Counted from the stretch's first letter, positions 22,745-31,564 are shown. The stretch is DNA of 55,749 bases from Rhodococcus sp. ARC_M5 (GCF_022810405.1 NZ_JALGQE010000024.1:1-55749), one strand, 5' to 3'. A program made the numbers and translations. The notes: generated by a model not told the origin, from the letters alone.

Positions 22745-22799
22745 CCACTCGATGTGTCATTGACTGCCGGAAAGGCCACTGTCGGTCACATTGAGTGGA
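22745..22799 (-). repeat. Palindromic intergenic element, copy 6 (reverse orientation)
   Basis: The + strand reads CCACTCGATGTGTCATTGAC, then TGCCGGAAAGGCCAC and GGTCACATTGAGTGGA. This is the reverse complement of the orientation of all other copies (GGCCTTTCCGG core). It lies in the divergent gap between the DUF559-like gene and lysX, so it cannot be a simple terminator for either. Confidence 0.82.
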
Positions 22800-22886
22800 T
22801 GGGGGGTACGGACAATGGGCAACTGATTCGGAGTCGGCGGGGATACCGTTTACTTCGCAGGTGCATTCTGACTTCGGGAGTGAGAT

Positions 22887-25800
22887 ATGACGGCGACAGC
22901 AATTCCCTCGGAACGGTTCGGTTCCAACCCTCCGCGGTCGTTCGTGCCACCCGCGCGCGGTCGGTTGAGTGAGGTGCCGCATATCGCGGGGTTGGTGCTC
23001 GGCGTGTTCGCGGTGCTGTTGTTTCTGTGGAGTCTGTCGCCGACTCTTCGCTTCCTGGTTCACGTTCCTCGCGAGTACGTGGACAACTATTACTTCGATG
23101 CGCCCGATACGAGTCTGTCGTGGGCTCTGGTTGTCGGGTTGCTGGCGGCGGCGTTGGCGAGTCGTAAGCGCATTGCCTGGTGGTTGCTGACGATCTATCT
23201 GGTGTTGACGGCGATCACCAATGTCGTCGAGGGCATCACGGAGAAGGACATCAATTCGTGGATTGCGCTGGCTGTCCACGTCGTCGTGACGGGGTTGTTG
23301 ATCGCCGCACGCAAGGAGTTCTACACACGGGTGCGTCGCGGTGCGGTGTGGAAGGCGCTCGGTGTCCTGGTGCTGGGCGCTGCCGTCGGGACGATCGTCG
23401 GGTGGGCTCTGGTGGCATTGTTCCCCGGGTCGCTGCCGGAGAGTCAGACGTTTCTGTGGGCGTTCAATCGCGTCACGGCGTTGGCGACGGTGGACAACGA
23501 GCAGTTCGACGGCCGGCCGAACGGGATCGTCAACACGGCGTTGGGTCTGTTCGGAGCGCTGGCGTTGCTGGGAGCCGTCATCACGTTGTTTCGGTCTCAG
23601 CGGTCCAGCAACGCGCTCACCGGTCGTGACGAGTCCGCTCTGCGTGGCCTGCTGGGCAAGTGGGGCGCCGACGATTCGCTCGGCTACTTCGCCACTCGCC
23701 GCGACAAGGGCGTCATCTTCGCCACCAGCGGCAAGGCGGCGGTTACGTATCGCGTCGAGGTGGGGGTGTGTCTGGCGAGCGGGGACCCGATCGGCAATCC
23801 CGAGGCCTGGCCACATGCGATCTCCGAATGGCTGGACCTGGCAGAGAAGTACGGATGGACCCCAGCTGTCATGGGGGCCAGTGAAATCGGGGCCACCGCG
23901 TACAAACGGGCCGGTCTCAGCGTCCTCGAACTCGGCGACGAAGCAATCCTCAGAACCAAAGATTTCAACCTCAATGGACGCGAGATGCGCCCCGTGCGTC
24001 AGGCGGTGACCCGGGCTCGCAAGGCGGGTGTCGTGGTCACCGTTCGTCGTCATCGCGACATTTCGTCCGAGGAGATGGCAGAGATCATTGCCTGTGCCGA
24101 TGCGTGGCGCGATACCGAGACCGAGCGCGGTTTCTCGATGGCGTTGGGCCGGTTGGGTGACCCGCTCGACGGCGATTGCCTTCTGGTGCAGGCGGTTCAG
24201 GGTGAGAAGGTGATCGGTGTCCTCTCGCTGGTTCCGTGGGGTCGTACCGGTGCGTCGCTGGATCTGATGCGTCGTGATCCGGCGTCGCCCAACGGGGTGA
24301 TCGAGCTGATGGTGACCGAGCTCGCCACCGGCGCAGATCATTTCGGCGTCAGCAAGATCTCGTTGAACTTCGCGGTGTTCCGCGCCGCGTTCGAGGAGGG
24401 CAGCCGTATCGGGGCCGGGCCGGTGTTGCGAATCTGGCGCGGCGTGCTGGTGTTCTTCTCCCGGTGGTGGCAGCTCGAGGCACTGTATCGCTCGAACGTG
24501 AAATACCTTCCGGAGTGGGAGCCGCGCTACCTGTGCTTCGCCGAGAATCGGGTGTTGCCCAAGGTCGGCGTCGCGTCGGCCATCGCCGAAGGCTTTCTGA
24601 CTCTCCCGACCTTTCGGCGCGCATCGAAGCACACCGGATCCCATGAGGCAGTGCCTGCAGCCCTCGCCGACGCGGACGACATTCATCCCGACGGCAGCGG
24701 CCCCGACAGCGTCGTAGACGAGCCGATACCGGGCCGTAAGCGTCCCGACCAGGTGCGCGTGCGCATGTCGAAACTCGATCGCCTCGAGCGCGAGGGCACC
24801 GAGGGCTATCCCGTCGCCTATCCTCCGACGCACACGGTGGAGGCGGCGGTGGCCTCGCCTCAGGGCACTACGGTGCGGATCGCCGGACGCATTCTGCGCA
24901 TACGCGATTACGGCAGCGTGTCCTTCGCCGTCATCCGGGATTGGTCGTCCGATATCCAGGTGCTGTTCGACCGCGAACGGGTCGGCGACCGAATAGAGGA
25001 ATTCGACGCCGACTTCGACCTGGGTGACCTCATCGAGGTCAGCGGAACCATCGGATACAGCAGGCGTGGTGAGTTGTCTCTGCTGGCCACCGAGTGGCGA
25101 ATGAACGCCAAGTGCTTGCATCCTCTTCCCGACAAGTACCGCGGCCTGACCGATCCGGAAGCGCGGGTGCGGCAGCGGTACGTGGACCTGGCGATCAATC
25201 GCGATGCGCGCTCGCTGATGATTGCGCGCTCGAATGTGGTGAAGTCGCTTCGTGATTCGCTGAGCGATCACGGCTACATGGAAGTCGAGACACCGATCCT
25301 CCAGCAGGTGCACGGCGGTGCGAACGCAGCGCCCTTCGTCACCCACATCAATGCCTACAATCTCGATCTCTACCTGCGTATCGCCCCGGAGCTCTATCTC
25401 AAGCGCCTGTGCGTCGGCGGCATGGAGAAGGTGTTCGAGATCGGGCGTGTGTTCCGCAACGAAGGAGCGGACTTCAAACACAATCCCGAGTTCACAATTC
25501 TCGAGGCGTACGAGGCCCACAGCGACTACGAACGCGCAATGGTGTTGTGCCGCGAGTTGATTCAGCGCGCGGCCGTCGCAGCGCACGGCCGGGAGATCAT
25601 TCTGCGTCCCGACGGTCCGGACGGCGAGATGATCGAGATCGACATCTCAGGGGAATGGCCCGTCAAGACACTGCACGGTGCCGTCGCCGAAAAATTGGGT
25701 GTTCCCGTCGAACCGTCGACCCCACTCGGCGAACTGCAACGCCTGTGCGACGAGAACGGCATCCCGTACGAGAAGACCTGGGATGCGGGAGCCGTCGCGC

Positions 25801-26198
25801 AGGGAATGTACGAGCATCTCGTCGAGGACTACACCGAATTCCCCACCTTCTACAAGGACTTCCCGACGTCGATGTCGCCGTTGACTAGGCCGCATCGGAG
25901 CATCCCGGGCGTCGCGGAGAAGTGGGATCTCGTGGCGTGGGGCGTGGAGCTGGGTACCGCGTACAGCGAGCTGACCGACCCTGTCGATCAGCGGCAGCGC
26001 CTCACCGAACAGTCGCTGTTGGCGGCCGGCGGCGACGAAGAAGCGATGAGCTTGGACGAGGACTTCCTGCAAGCGCTCGAGCACGGAATGCCGCCGACTG
26101 GCGGTCTGGGCATGGGCGTCGACCGAGTGGTCATGCTCATCACGGGTGGCAGCATTCGCGAGACACTCGCCTTTCCCCTGGCCAAACCGCGTCAATGA
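22887..26198 (+). CDS. lysX: Bifunctional lysylphosphatidylglycerol synthetase/lysyl-tRNA ligase LysX
   Basis: 1103 residues, the length of mycobacterial LysX. An N-terminal membrane domain (about 35-235, seven or so helices) is followed by an MprF-like DUF2156 transferase domain (about 250-590; LSLVPWGRTGASLDLMRRD and KYLPEWEPRYLCF). A lysyl-tRNA synthetase follows: OB-fold from about 615 (RIAGRILRIRDYGSVSFAVI), class II motif 2 FEIGRVFRNEGADFKHNPEF near 848 and motif 3 GLGMGVDRVVMLI near 1073. It charges tRNA with lysine and transfers it to phosphatidylglycerol, lowering membrane negative charge and giving resistance to cationic peptides. Starts ATG after GGGAGTGAG. Confidence 0.95.
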   Translation: MTATAIPSERFGSNPPRSFVPPARGRLSEVPHIAGLVLGVFAVLLFLWSLSPTLRFLVHVPREYVDNYYFDAPDTSLSWALVVGLLAAALASRKRIAWWLLTIYLVLTAITNVVEGITEKDINSWIALAVHVVVTGLLIAARKEFYTRVRRGAVWKALGVLVLGAAVGTIVGWALVALFPGSLPESQTFLWAFNRVTALATVDNEQFDGRPNGIVNTALGLFGALALLGAVITLFRSQRSSNALTGRDESALRGLLGKWGADDSLGYFATRRDKGVIFATSGKAAVTYRVEVGVCLASGDPIGNPEAWPHAISEWLDLAEKYGWTPAVMGASEIGATAYKRAGLSVLELGDEAILRTKDFNLNGREMRPVRQAVTRARKAGVVVTVRRHRDISSEEMAEIIACADAWRDTETERGFSMALGRLGDPLDGDCLLVQAVQGEKVIGVLSLVPWGRTGASLDLMRRDPASPNGVIELMVTELATGADHFGVSKISLNFAVFRAAFEEGSRIGAGPVLRIWRGVLVFFSRWWQLEALYRSNVKYLPEWEPRYLCFAENRVLPKVGVASAIAEGFLTLPTFRRASKHTGSHEAVPAALADADDIHPDGSGPDSVVDEPIPGRKRPDQVRVRMSKLDRLEREGTEGYPVAYPPTHTVEAAVASPQGTTVRIAGRILRIRDYGSVSFAVIRDWSSDIQVLFDRERVGDRIEEFDADFDLGDLIEVSGTIGYSRRGELSLLATEWRMNAKCLHPLPDKYRGLTDPEARVRQRYVDLAINRDARSLMIARSNVVKSLRDSLSDHGYMEVETPILQQVHGGANAAPFVTHINAYNLDLYLRIAPELYLKRLCVGGMEKVFEIGRVFRNEGADFKHNPEFTILEAYEAHSDYERAMVLCRELIQRAAVAAHGREIILRPDGPDGEMIEIDISGEWPVKTLHGAVAEKLGVPVEPSTPLGELQRLCDENGIPYEKTWDAGAVAQGMYEHLVEDYTEFPTFYKDFPTSMSPLTRPHRSIPGVAEKWDLVAWGVELGTAYSELTDPVDQRQRLTEQSLLAAGGDEEAMSLDEDFLQALEHGMPPTGGLGMGVDRVVMLITGGSIRETLAFPLAKPRQ

Positions 26199-26307
26199 CC
26201 TTCCCCCGAAGACCGTTCATGCGACCGGGTGTGCAAAACAGGGAAGATGATGGAAACTGGAGCGTGAAACAGTCAACAGGTCGGCAAAGCGTGACGGGGA
26301 ACCAGAC

Positions 26308-27204
26308 ATGGACAACGGGGATCGAACCGAACGCGGTGCGTTGTTTCCCGTGAAACATCCTCCCGGTCAGTACGTCGAGGTGGAGGGACAACGTCTGCAC
26401 CTGTTGGTACGCGGGACAGGCCCCACAGTCGTTCTGTGCGGGGGCCTCGGCAGCAATTGGTTCGACTGGAACGACACCGTCGACATCCTGAGCGCCCACC
26501 ATCACGTGGTCGTGCTCGACCGCCCCGGCTTCGGACTCAGCGACCCCCTGCCCGACGGTGCCACGCCCACCGTCCGCGGGGAGGCCGACAGGATTATCGG
26601 CGTCCTGGACGCACTCGGAGTCGCGGAGCCTGCCGTCGTCGTAGGTCATTCGATTGCCGGCTTCTATGCCGAAGCCGTCGCCCGGCTGTACCCGTCGCGC
26701 ATCCGCGGGATTCTGTTGCTCGATTCCAGTGCAGAATCCGACCCCCGACGCTTCATCCCGGCTGTCGTGCGCGTCGAGGTCGCACACCTGATCGCAACCG
26801 TGCTCAGCAAGAGTGGCGTGCAGAAGCTGGCCGGTCCGCGGGTGCGCCGCGTCCTCAACCAGGCGACACCGCCCGACGGCACACCGCAGGAGACGTTCGA
26901 TTGGGTGGACGACATCTACCGCAGGCCCGCCTACCTCACAGCTGCACTCGTGGAGGATGTCGTCTACCCCGACCTCGCGGTCGAACTGAACAGACTTCGG
27001 AAGCGTTTGCCACTCGTTGTTCCGGTCATCGTCGCCGCAGCCCACACCGGACGGCCATCCCCGTGGGGCAAGAGATGGGTCAAGACTCAACGCAGGCTCG
27101 CCGCGTATCTGCGTGCCGAGTTCACCGTCGTCATGCCAGCCCATCACCACGCCATGATCGACAAACCCGCCGAGGTCGCAGCCCTCATCACCGAACTGGT
27201 GTGA
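26308..27204 (+). CDS. Alpha/beta hydrolase
   Basis: 298 residues. VVLCGGLGSNWFDWNDTVDI (oxyanion region), VVVLDRPGFGLSDP and VVVGHSIAGFYAEAVARLYP (nucleophile Ser in GHSIAG) are the standard alpha/beta-hydrolase core, with the acidic residue probably in a later loop and the His in MPAHHHAMIDKPAEV. It is cytoplasmic by absence of a signal. Substrate unknown. It lies between lysX and fabH. Codons about 12-17 (LFPVKH) coincide with a parS-like site, which may constrain this N-terminal part. Confidence 0.85.
   Translation: MDNGDRTERGALFPVKHPPGQYVEVEGQRLHLLVRGTGPTVVLCGGLGSNWFDWNDTVDILSAHHHVVVLDRPGFGLSDPLPDGATPTVRGEADRIIGVLDALGVAEPAVVVGHSIAGFYAEAVARLYPSRIRGILLLDSSAESDPRRFIPAVVRVEVAHLIATVLSKSGVQKLAGPRVRRVLNQATPPDGTPQETFDWVDDIYRRPAYLTAALVEDVVYPDLAVELNRLRKRLPLVVPVIVAAAHTGRPSPWGKRWVKTQRRLAAYLRAEFTVVMPAHHHAMIDKPAEVAALITELV
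26342..26357. promoter_or_regulatory. parS: ParB-binding parS-like site inside the hydrolase gene
   Basis: TGTTTCCCGTGAAACA matches the bacterial parS consensus TGTTTCACGTGAAACA at 15 of 16 positions. parS sites lie near oriC and can sit inside genes. A half-site (CGTGAAACA) is at 26263-26271. Confidence 0.75.
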
Positions 27205-27304
27205 ACCCCTCGAGGCGGCGCACGTAACGTGTGTCACCGAGCCCGTAGCCCAAGACCCGAGCCGAAGCTCGGCGATGGCGCGGTAGCACGAGAGGAAATT
27301 GAAG

Positions 27305-28309
27305 ATGGGTGCGATCAGCACGACGCAGGGACGACAGTCGAAACTACTCGGACTCGGCGTTCACCGCCCCGAGAGAGTCGTGACCAACGACGAGATCTGT
27401 GAATTCATCGACTCGAGTGACGAGTGGATCCAAACGCGCTCGGGAATCAAGAACCGGCGCTTCGCAGATCCCAAGGAAAACGTCGTGGAGATGTCCATCT
27501 CCGCAGGACGCAAAGCCCTCGAGGCCAGCGGAATCACCGCCGATCAGGTCGACACCGTCATCGTCGCCACCTCGACACATCTCGAACTCACACCCCAAGC
27601 AGCCGCGAAAGTAGCGCACGGACTCGGCACCAAGGGCCCAGCAGCATTCGACATCTGCGCCGGCTGCGCAGGATTCTGCTACTCCCTCGCCGTCGCATCC
27701 GACCTGGTCAAGGCCGGAACCTCCAAGTACGTCCTCGTCATCGGCGCAGAACAGCTCAGCGTCACCACCGACCCCTACGACCGCACCACACGCTTCATCT
27801 TCGCCGACGGCGCAGGTGCCGTGGTCGTCGGACAGAGCGACGAAACCGAGATCGGACCCGCCGTCTGGGGCTCCGACGGCTCGCAGTCCGACGCCATCGT
27901 TCAGACAACCGACTGGTACGACTACATCACCGAAGAAGGCCTGGAGCGACCCTGGATCCGGATGAACGGAATCTCCGTCTTCCGCTGGGCCGCATTCGAA
28001 ATGGGCAAGGCCGCGCAGCGAGTCCTCGACGTCGCCGGCATCAAGACCGACGAACTGCACGCCTTCATCCCCCACCAAGCCAACAGCCGTATCACCGAAC
28101 TGCTGGCCAAGAGCCTCAACCTGTCCGACGGCACCCCGGTCGCCAACGACATCGCCGAAACCGGCAACACCTCGGCAGCCTCGATCCCCTTGGCCATGGA
28201 AGAGCTCCTGCGTACCGGCAAAGCAAAAGCAGGAGACACCGCTCTGCTGCTCGCCTTCGGTGCCGGACTCTCCTATGCCGGACAGGTAGTCAAACTGCCC
28301 AACCTGTAG
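27305..28309 (+). CDS. fabH: Beta-ketoacyl-ACP synthase III
   Basis: 334 residues. FabH starts fatty acid chains by condensing acyl-CoA with malonyl-ACP. The catalytic triad is complete: Cys121 in DICAGCAGFCYS, His257 in FIPHQANSRI and Asn288 in AETGNTSAAS. The N-terminal LGLGVHRPERVVTNDEIC and SDEWIQTRSGIKNRRFA are the KAS III pattern. In mycolata the enzyme can link FAS I acyl-CoA to FAS II for mycolic acid extension. The ATG at 27305 is preferred over a TTG at 27299. It is a stand-alone gene here, not in a fab cluster. Confidence 0.92.
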   Translation: MGAISTTQGRQSKLLGLGVHRPERVVTNDEICEFIDSSDEWIQTRSGIKNRRFADPKENVVEMSISAGRKALEASGITADQVDTVIVATSTHLELTPQAAAKVAHGLGTKGPAAFDICAGCAGFCYSLAVASDLVKAGTSKYVLVIGAEQLSVTTDPYDRTTRFIFADGAGAVVVGQSDETEIGPAVWGSDGSQSDAIVQTTDWYDYITEEGLERPWIRMNGISVFRWAAFEMGKAAQRVLDVAGIKTDELHAFIPHQANSRITELLAKSLNLSDGTPVANDIAETGNTSAASIPLAMEELLRTGKAKAGDTALLLAFGAGLSYAGQVVKLPNL

Positions 28310-28327
28310 TCGCCGAAACACGTCCAA

Positions 28328-28349
28328 TGCACTCGAGCTTTCGAGTGCA
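28328..28349. terminator. Perfect hairpin after fabH
   Basis: TGCACTCGA/TCGAGTGCA arms (9 bp) around a 4-base loop, 18 bases after the fabH stop. No T-run follows, so it is at most a weak terminator. It is close to copy 7 of the palindromic element. Confidence 0.5.
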
Positions 28350-28364
28350 CCCCGTTCCCCAGTG

Positions 28365-28418
28365 CACTCGATGTGACATTCAGTGGCCTTTTCGGCAGTC
28401 AATGGCACATCGAGTGGA
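28365..28418 (+). repeat. Palindromic intergenic element, copy 7
   Basis: Left arm CACTCGATGTGACATT, core GTGGCCTTTTCGGCAG, right arm TCAATGGCACATCGAGTGGA. It lies between fabH and the 28483 gene, both on the plus strand. It is the rightmost full copy in the window. Confidence 0.85.
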
Positions 28419-28482
28419 CTCGGGCGGGCACTGTGGGCGAATTTCGTCGGATTATGGACGGGTGGGGTCGTAGTGTTGTCCT

Positions 28483-28884
28483 ATGCCGAAGCCCCCGTTG
28501 CCCGATGCTGCTGTTGAGATGTTGACGAAGGCGAATCCCGCAGTCATGGCTGTGGTTCGTGCCGATGGAACGCCCATCACCGCGCCCACTTGGTATCTGT
28601 GGGAGGACGGGAAGGTCGTGCTCAATTTCGACGCGTCTCGGAAGCGTCTCGAGCACATCAGGGCCAATCCGAAGGTCTCGATTTCGGTGTTGGACGACGC
28701 CAGTTGGTACACCCACATCACGGTGCACGGTTCGATCGAGCTCCAGGACGACCCGGAGCTGGTGGACATCGATCGCATTTCGACGCATTACACCGGCAAT
28801 CCGTATCCGGTTCGGGATCAGCCTCGGGTGACCGGGTTCGTGACCGTCGATGCGTATGTGGGCTGGGGCAAGCTCGGGACATAG
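28483..28884 (+). CDS. PPOX-class F420-dependent enzyme
   Basis: 133 residues. DAAVEMLTKANPAVMAVVRA, DGTPITAPTWYLWEDGKVVL, RKRLEHIRANPKVSISVLDD and the terminal GFVTVDAYVGWGKLG define a split-barrel F420/FMN enzyme of the pyridoxamine-oxidase-like superfamily, TIGR03618-like. The substrate is unknown. ATG start; the short leader (about 60 bases) after the palindromic element holds no evident operator. Third such paralogue in the window (others at 11613 and 20542), but these do not look like recent duplications of each other. Confidence 0.85.
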   Translation: MPKPPLPDAAVEMLTKANPAVMAVVRADGTPITAPTWYLWEDGKVVLNFDASRKRLEHIRANPKVSISVLDDASWYTHITVHGSIELQDDPELVDIDRISTHYTGNPYPVRDQPRVTGFVTVDAYVGWGKLGT

Positions 28885-28936
28885 CCCACGGTCGAGTGCT
28901 GTTGCGGCGACGGTTTCGAGGTGCAAGACTCCCGCA

Positions 28937-29350
28937 ATGGGCTATCCGCAGGGCAATTTCGGTCCGTTCGACAAGTCCGACGGTGATCAGCCGGATCCCG
29001 GACAGCAGCAATACCCGCCGAACCAGAACCCCCAGTATCCCAACCCCCAGTACGGCTATGCGCCCTATGCCGGCGGGTATCAGGCCCCGCCGACCACCAA
29101 CACCTTGGCGGTTGTCTCGCTCGTATTGGCGATTCTGGGTCTGACGTTCATTCCGTTGATCGCGTCGGTGTGTGCTGTGGTGTGTGGCCACATTTCGCGA
29201 GGCCAGATCAGGCGCACGGGCGAAGGCGGATCCGGGTTGGCGACGGCGGGCCTGATCGTCGGCTATGTCTCGATCGCGCTGTTCGTCATCGTCATCGTGG
29301 GCGCGATCGTTCTCTTTGCGATCGCTGCCGCGAATACTTCAACCTACTGA
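28937..29350 (+). CDS. DUF4190-type membrane protein with Pro/Gln-rich N-terminus
   Basis: 137 residues. The first 60 residues are rich in Pro, Gln, Tyr and Asn (PDPGQQQYPPNQNPQYPNPQ), followed by two membrane helices (TLAVVSLVLAILGLTFIPLI and ISIALFVIVIVGAIVLF-like) with the DUF4190 motif CGHISRGQIRRTGEGG between them. The N-terminal tail resembles those seen on cell-envelope proteins in mycolata. The function is unknown. The gene ends convergently with the MFS gene, overlapping by 12 bases. Confidence 0.78.
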   Translation: MGYPQGNFGPFDKSDGDQPDPGQQQYPPNQNPQYPNPQYGYAPYAGGYQAPPTTNTLAVVSLVLAILGLTFIPLIASVCAVVCGHISRGQIRRTGEGGSGLATAGLIVGYVSIALFVIVIVGAIVLFAIAAANTSTY

Positions 29351-30565
29351 TACAGGCTGCGCCAATCGACCGTTCAGGCACGCGGCCCAGACGCCTGCGA
29401 TCAGTGCCAGTGCAATGACGAAGAGCGCCAATGCGTTCCATCCCAGGGACTGGAACACGACGCCGCCGATCCAACCGACGATGGACGATCCGCCGTAGTA
29501 GAAGAGGTTGTACAGCGAGGTGGCCTGTGCACGACCGTGCACGGCGCGTTGGCCGGTCCACCCCGACGCAATGGCGTGGGCGGCAAAGAAACCCATGGTC
29601 AGGATCACCAGGCCGGTCAGAATGACGACGAGGTTCGACGCCATCGTCAGGGCCACTCCGACGATCATCGTCGCAGTGGATCCGGCGAGTACTGCCGACC
29701 TGCCGTGCTTCGTCGCGAGCTTGCCCGCCACCCGTGAGGACAGCGTACCGCTGAGGTACGCCACGAAGATCAGGCTGATCAAGGACTGCGGTAGCCCGAA
29801 AGGCACGGCCTCCAAACGGAATCCGAGGAAGTTGTAGATCGCGACGAAGCCGCCCATCAACAGGAAACCCTGGCCGTACAGGGCCAGCATTCCCGGTTCG
29901 CGAAGATTCACCCACAGCCGTTTCGGTAGGTCGCGAATGTGGCTGTGCACAAGCGTCGTTCGCGGCCGAGGAGCGAGCCACACGAACAGCGCGGCGGCGA
30001 TTGCCGCGATCAGTGACACGGTCAACGTACCGATGCGCCAGTTGGTGTATTCCGCAACAGGTCCCGCGACGATGCGGCCAAGCAGACCGCCGAGCGTCGT
30101 ACCGGACACGTAGGTCGCCGCTGCCAACGCGGTGTGATTGCGATGCACTTCTTCGCTGAGGTATGCGATCGCAATGGCCGGAAGACCGCCCAGCGCCGCA
30201 CCTTCGAGCAATCGCACGCCGAGCAACACCTCGAGCGACGGTGCCAGCGGCACCAACAGTCCCAGCGTCGTCGCGGTGAGGACCGATGCCGTCATGGCCC
30301 GGACTCGACCGATCCGGTCTGCCGCCACCGACCACGGAATCACGGAGACCGCGACACCGACCGTCGCGAGCCCGACCGCGAGCGAGGACTGCGACGGAGT
30401 GATGTCGAGATTGGCGGCGATGAGCGGCAGGATTCCCTGCACCGAGTACAGCTGAGCGAACGTCGCGACTCCGGCGAACAGCAACGCCAACACGAGCCGA
30501 CGGTATTCGCGCGATCCCCTGGGGTGTCCCTCCCATCCCAGGACGCCGGACTCGGTCGTAGTCAT
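29339..30565 (-). CDS. MFS transporter (DHA1 type, 12 TM)
   Basis: 408 residues with about twelve hydrophobic segments. LVLALLFAGVATFAQLYSVQ, LAVGLATVGVAVSVIPWSVA and DRIGRVRAMTASVLTATTLG (the D-R-x-G-R-R-like MFS loop A) mark the N-half; GGRVAGPVAEYTNWR-type motif is replaced by GRIVAGPVAEYTNWRIGT. It fits the YnfM/arabinose-efflux type group of predicted drug or sugar exporters. The ATG at 30565 starts TTTESGVLGWEGHPRGSRE. It is divergent from a LysR regulator 84 bases away, which is likely its regulator. Confidence 0.83.
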   Translation of the reverse strand: MTTTESGVLGWEGHPRGSREYRRLVLALLFAGVATFAQLYSVQGILPLIAANLDITPSQSSLAVGLATVGVAVSVIPWSVAADRIGRVRAMTASVLTATTLGLLVPLAPSLEVLLGVRLLEGAALGGLPAIAIAYLSEEVHRNHTALAAATYVSGTTLGGLLGRIVAGPVAEYTNWRIGTLTVSLIAAIAAALFVWLAPRPRTTLVHSHIRDLPKRLWVNLREPGMLALYGQGFLLMGGFVAIYNFLGFRLEAVPFGLPQSLISLIFVAYLSGTLSSRVAGKLATKHGRSAVLAGSTATMIVGVALTMASNLVVILTGLVILTMGFFAAHAIASGWTGQRAVHGRAQATSLYNLFYYGGSSIVGWIGGVVFQSLGWNALALFVIALALIAGVWAACLNGRLAQPVSVG

Positions 30566-30648
30566 GCGGATTACGTTAGAAGCGCTCACGGTATTCGTCC
30601 AATGCATGAGACCCGGGCAATCCAATACGGCAGCGATATGATTCGGAC

Positions 30649-31560
30649 ATGCGTCGCGAAGCGATCGAATTGCTACCGCTGCTGCCGACCCTCGTCGCGG
30701 TGGCCGACACCGAGCACATCACCGACGCCGCGCACGTCCTGGGCATCCCACAGCCCACCGTCAGCCGGCAGGTGGCCCGCGCCTCGGCGATCCTCGGCGT
30801 CGACATCGTCGAACGACGCGGCCGCGGCATCGTGCTCACCAGCACCGGCCGAGTGTTGATTCCCTACCTGCAGCGGGCGTTGAGCGACATCGACGCCGGA
30901 ATCGACGCATTGACCGAGCAGGACGCCCGAGCCCGCGGCCGCATCGCGGTGGCGTTTCAGAACACCCTGGGCGAGGACGTCGTACCTGCGCTGATCAGAC
31001 AGTTCCGCGTCGATCATCCGGCCGTCACCTTCGATCTGGATCAGGGCGCACGCGCACGCTGCCTGGACCGCCTGGCAGACGGCGCATCGGACCTGGCGTT
31101 CGTCTCCCTCAGCACCGAGCACACCGACGCGAACTCGTTCCAGCTCTACGACGAGAGACTGATGCTGGTGGTTCCGGCCGATCATCGCCTCGCCGCACGC
31201 AGATCGGTCGACCTGGCCGACACGGCCGACGAGAGCTACATCGCGATGGGCCACGGCTTCGGGATGCGGTCGATCTGCGACGAGTTGTGGGCGGAGGCCG
31301 GTTTCACCCCGCGTATCGCATTCGAGGGGCAGGACACCCACACGGTGCGCGGGCTCGTCGGGGCCGGTCTCGGCATCGCCATCCTGCCCCGGATCCGCGC
31401 GCACGCCGGCGAGGGCGGAACCGTCGACATCGGGCTCACCCAACCCGCGGCCAGTCGACGCATCGGCATGGTGTGGAATCCACAGGCCGAATGGCCTCGT
31501 CAGGTGACGGCCTTCAAATCGATGGTGCTGCGCAGCGGCCGAACACTCGTGATTAGGTGA
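30649..31560 (+). CDS. LysR-family transcriptional regulator
   Basis: 303 residues. The HTH reads LVAVADTEHITDAAHVLGIP, then QPTVSRQVARASAILGVDIV, with ERRGRGIVLTSTGRVLIPYL after it. The substrate-binding domain follows (GRIAVAFQNTLGEDVVPALI, VRGLVGAGLGIAILPRI). It is divergent from the MFS gene, the usual arrangement for a LysR protein controlling its neighbour. The effector is unknown. The following histidine phosphatase gene starts five bases after its stop and is probably co-transcribed. Confidence 0.88.
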   Translation: MRREAIELLPLLPTLVAVADTEHITDAAHVLGIPQPTVSRQVARASAILGVDIVERRGRGIVLTSTGRVLIPYLQRALSDIDAGIDALTEQDARARGRIAVAFQNTLGEDVVPALIRQFRVDHPAVTFDLDQGARARCLDRLADGASDLAFVSLSTEHTDANSFQLYDERLMLVVPADHRLAARRSVDLADTADESYIAMGHGFGMRSICDELWAEAGFTPRIAFEGQDTHTVRGLVGAGLGIAILPRIRAHAGEGGTVDIGLTQPAASRRIGMVWNPQAEWPRQVTAFKSMVLRSGRTLVIR

Positions 31561-31564
31561 GTCG

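Noticed and set aside
22695..25586. Minus-strand open frame of 963 codons across lysX
   Set aside because: Shadow of the lysX gene; rich in His/Arg/Gln, no recognised domain.
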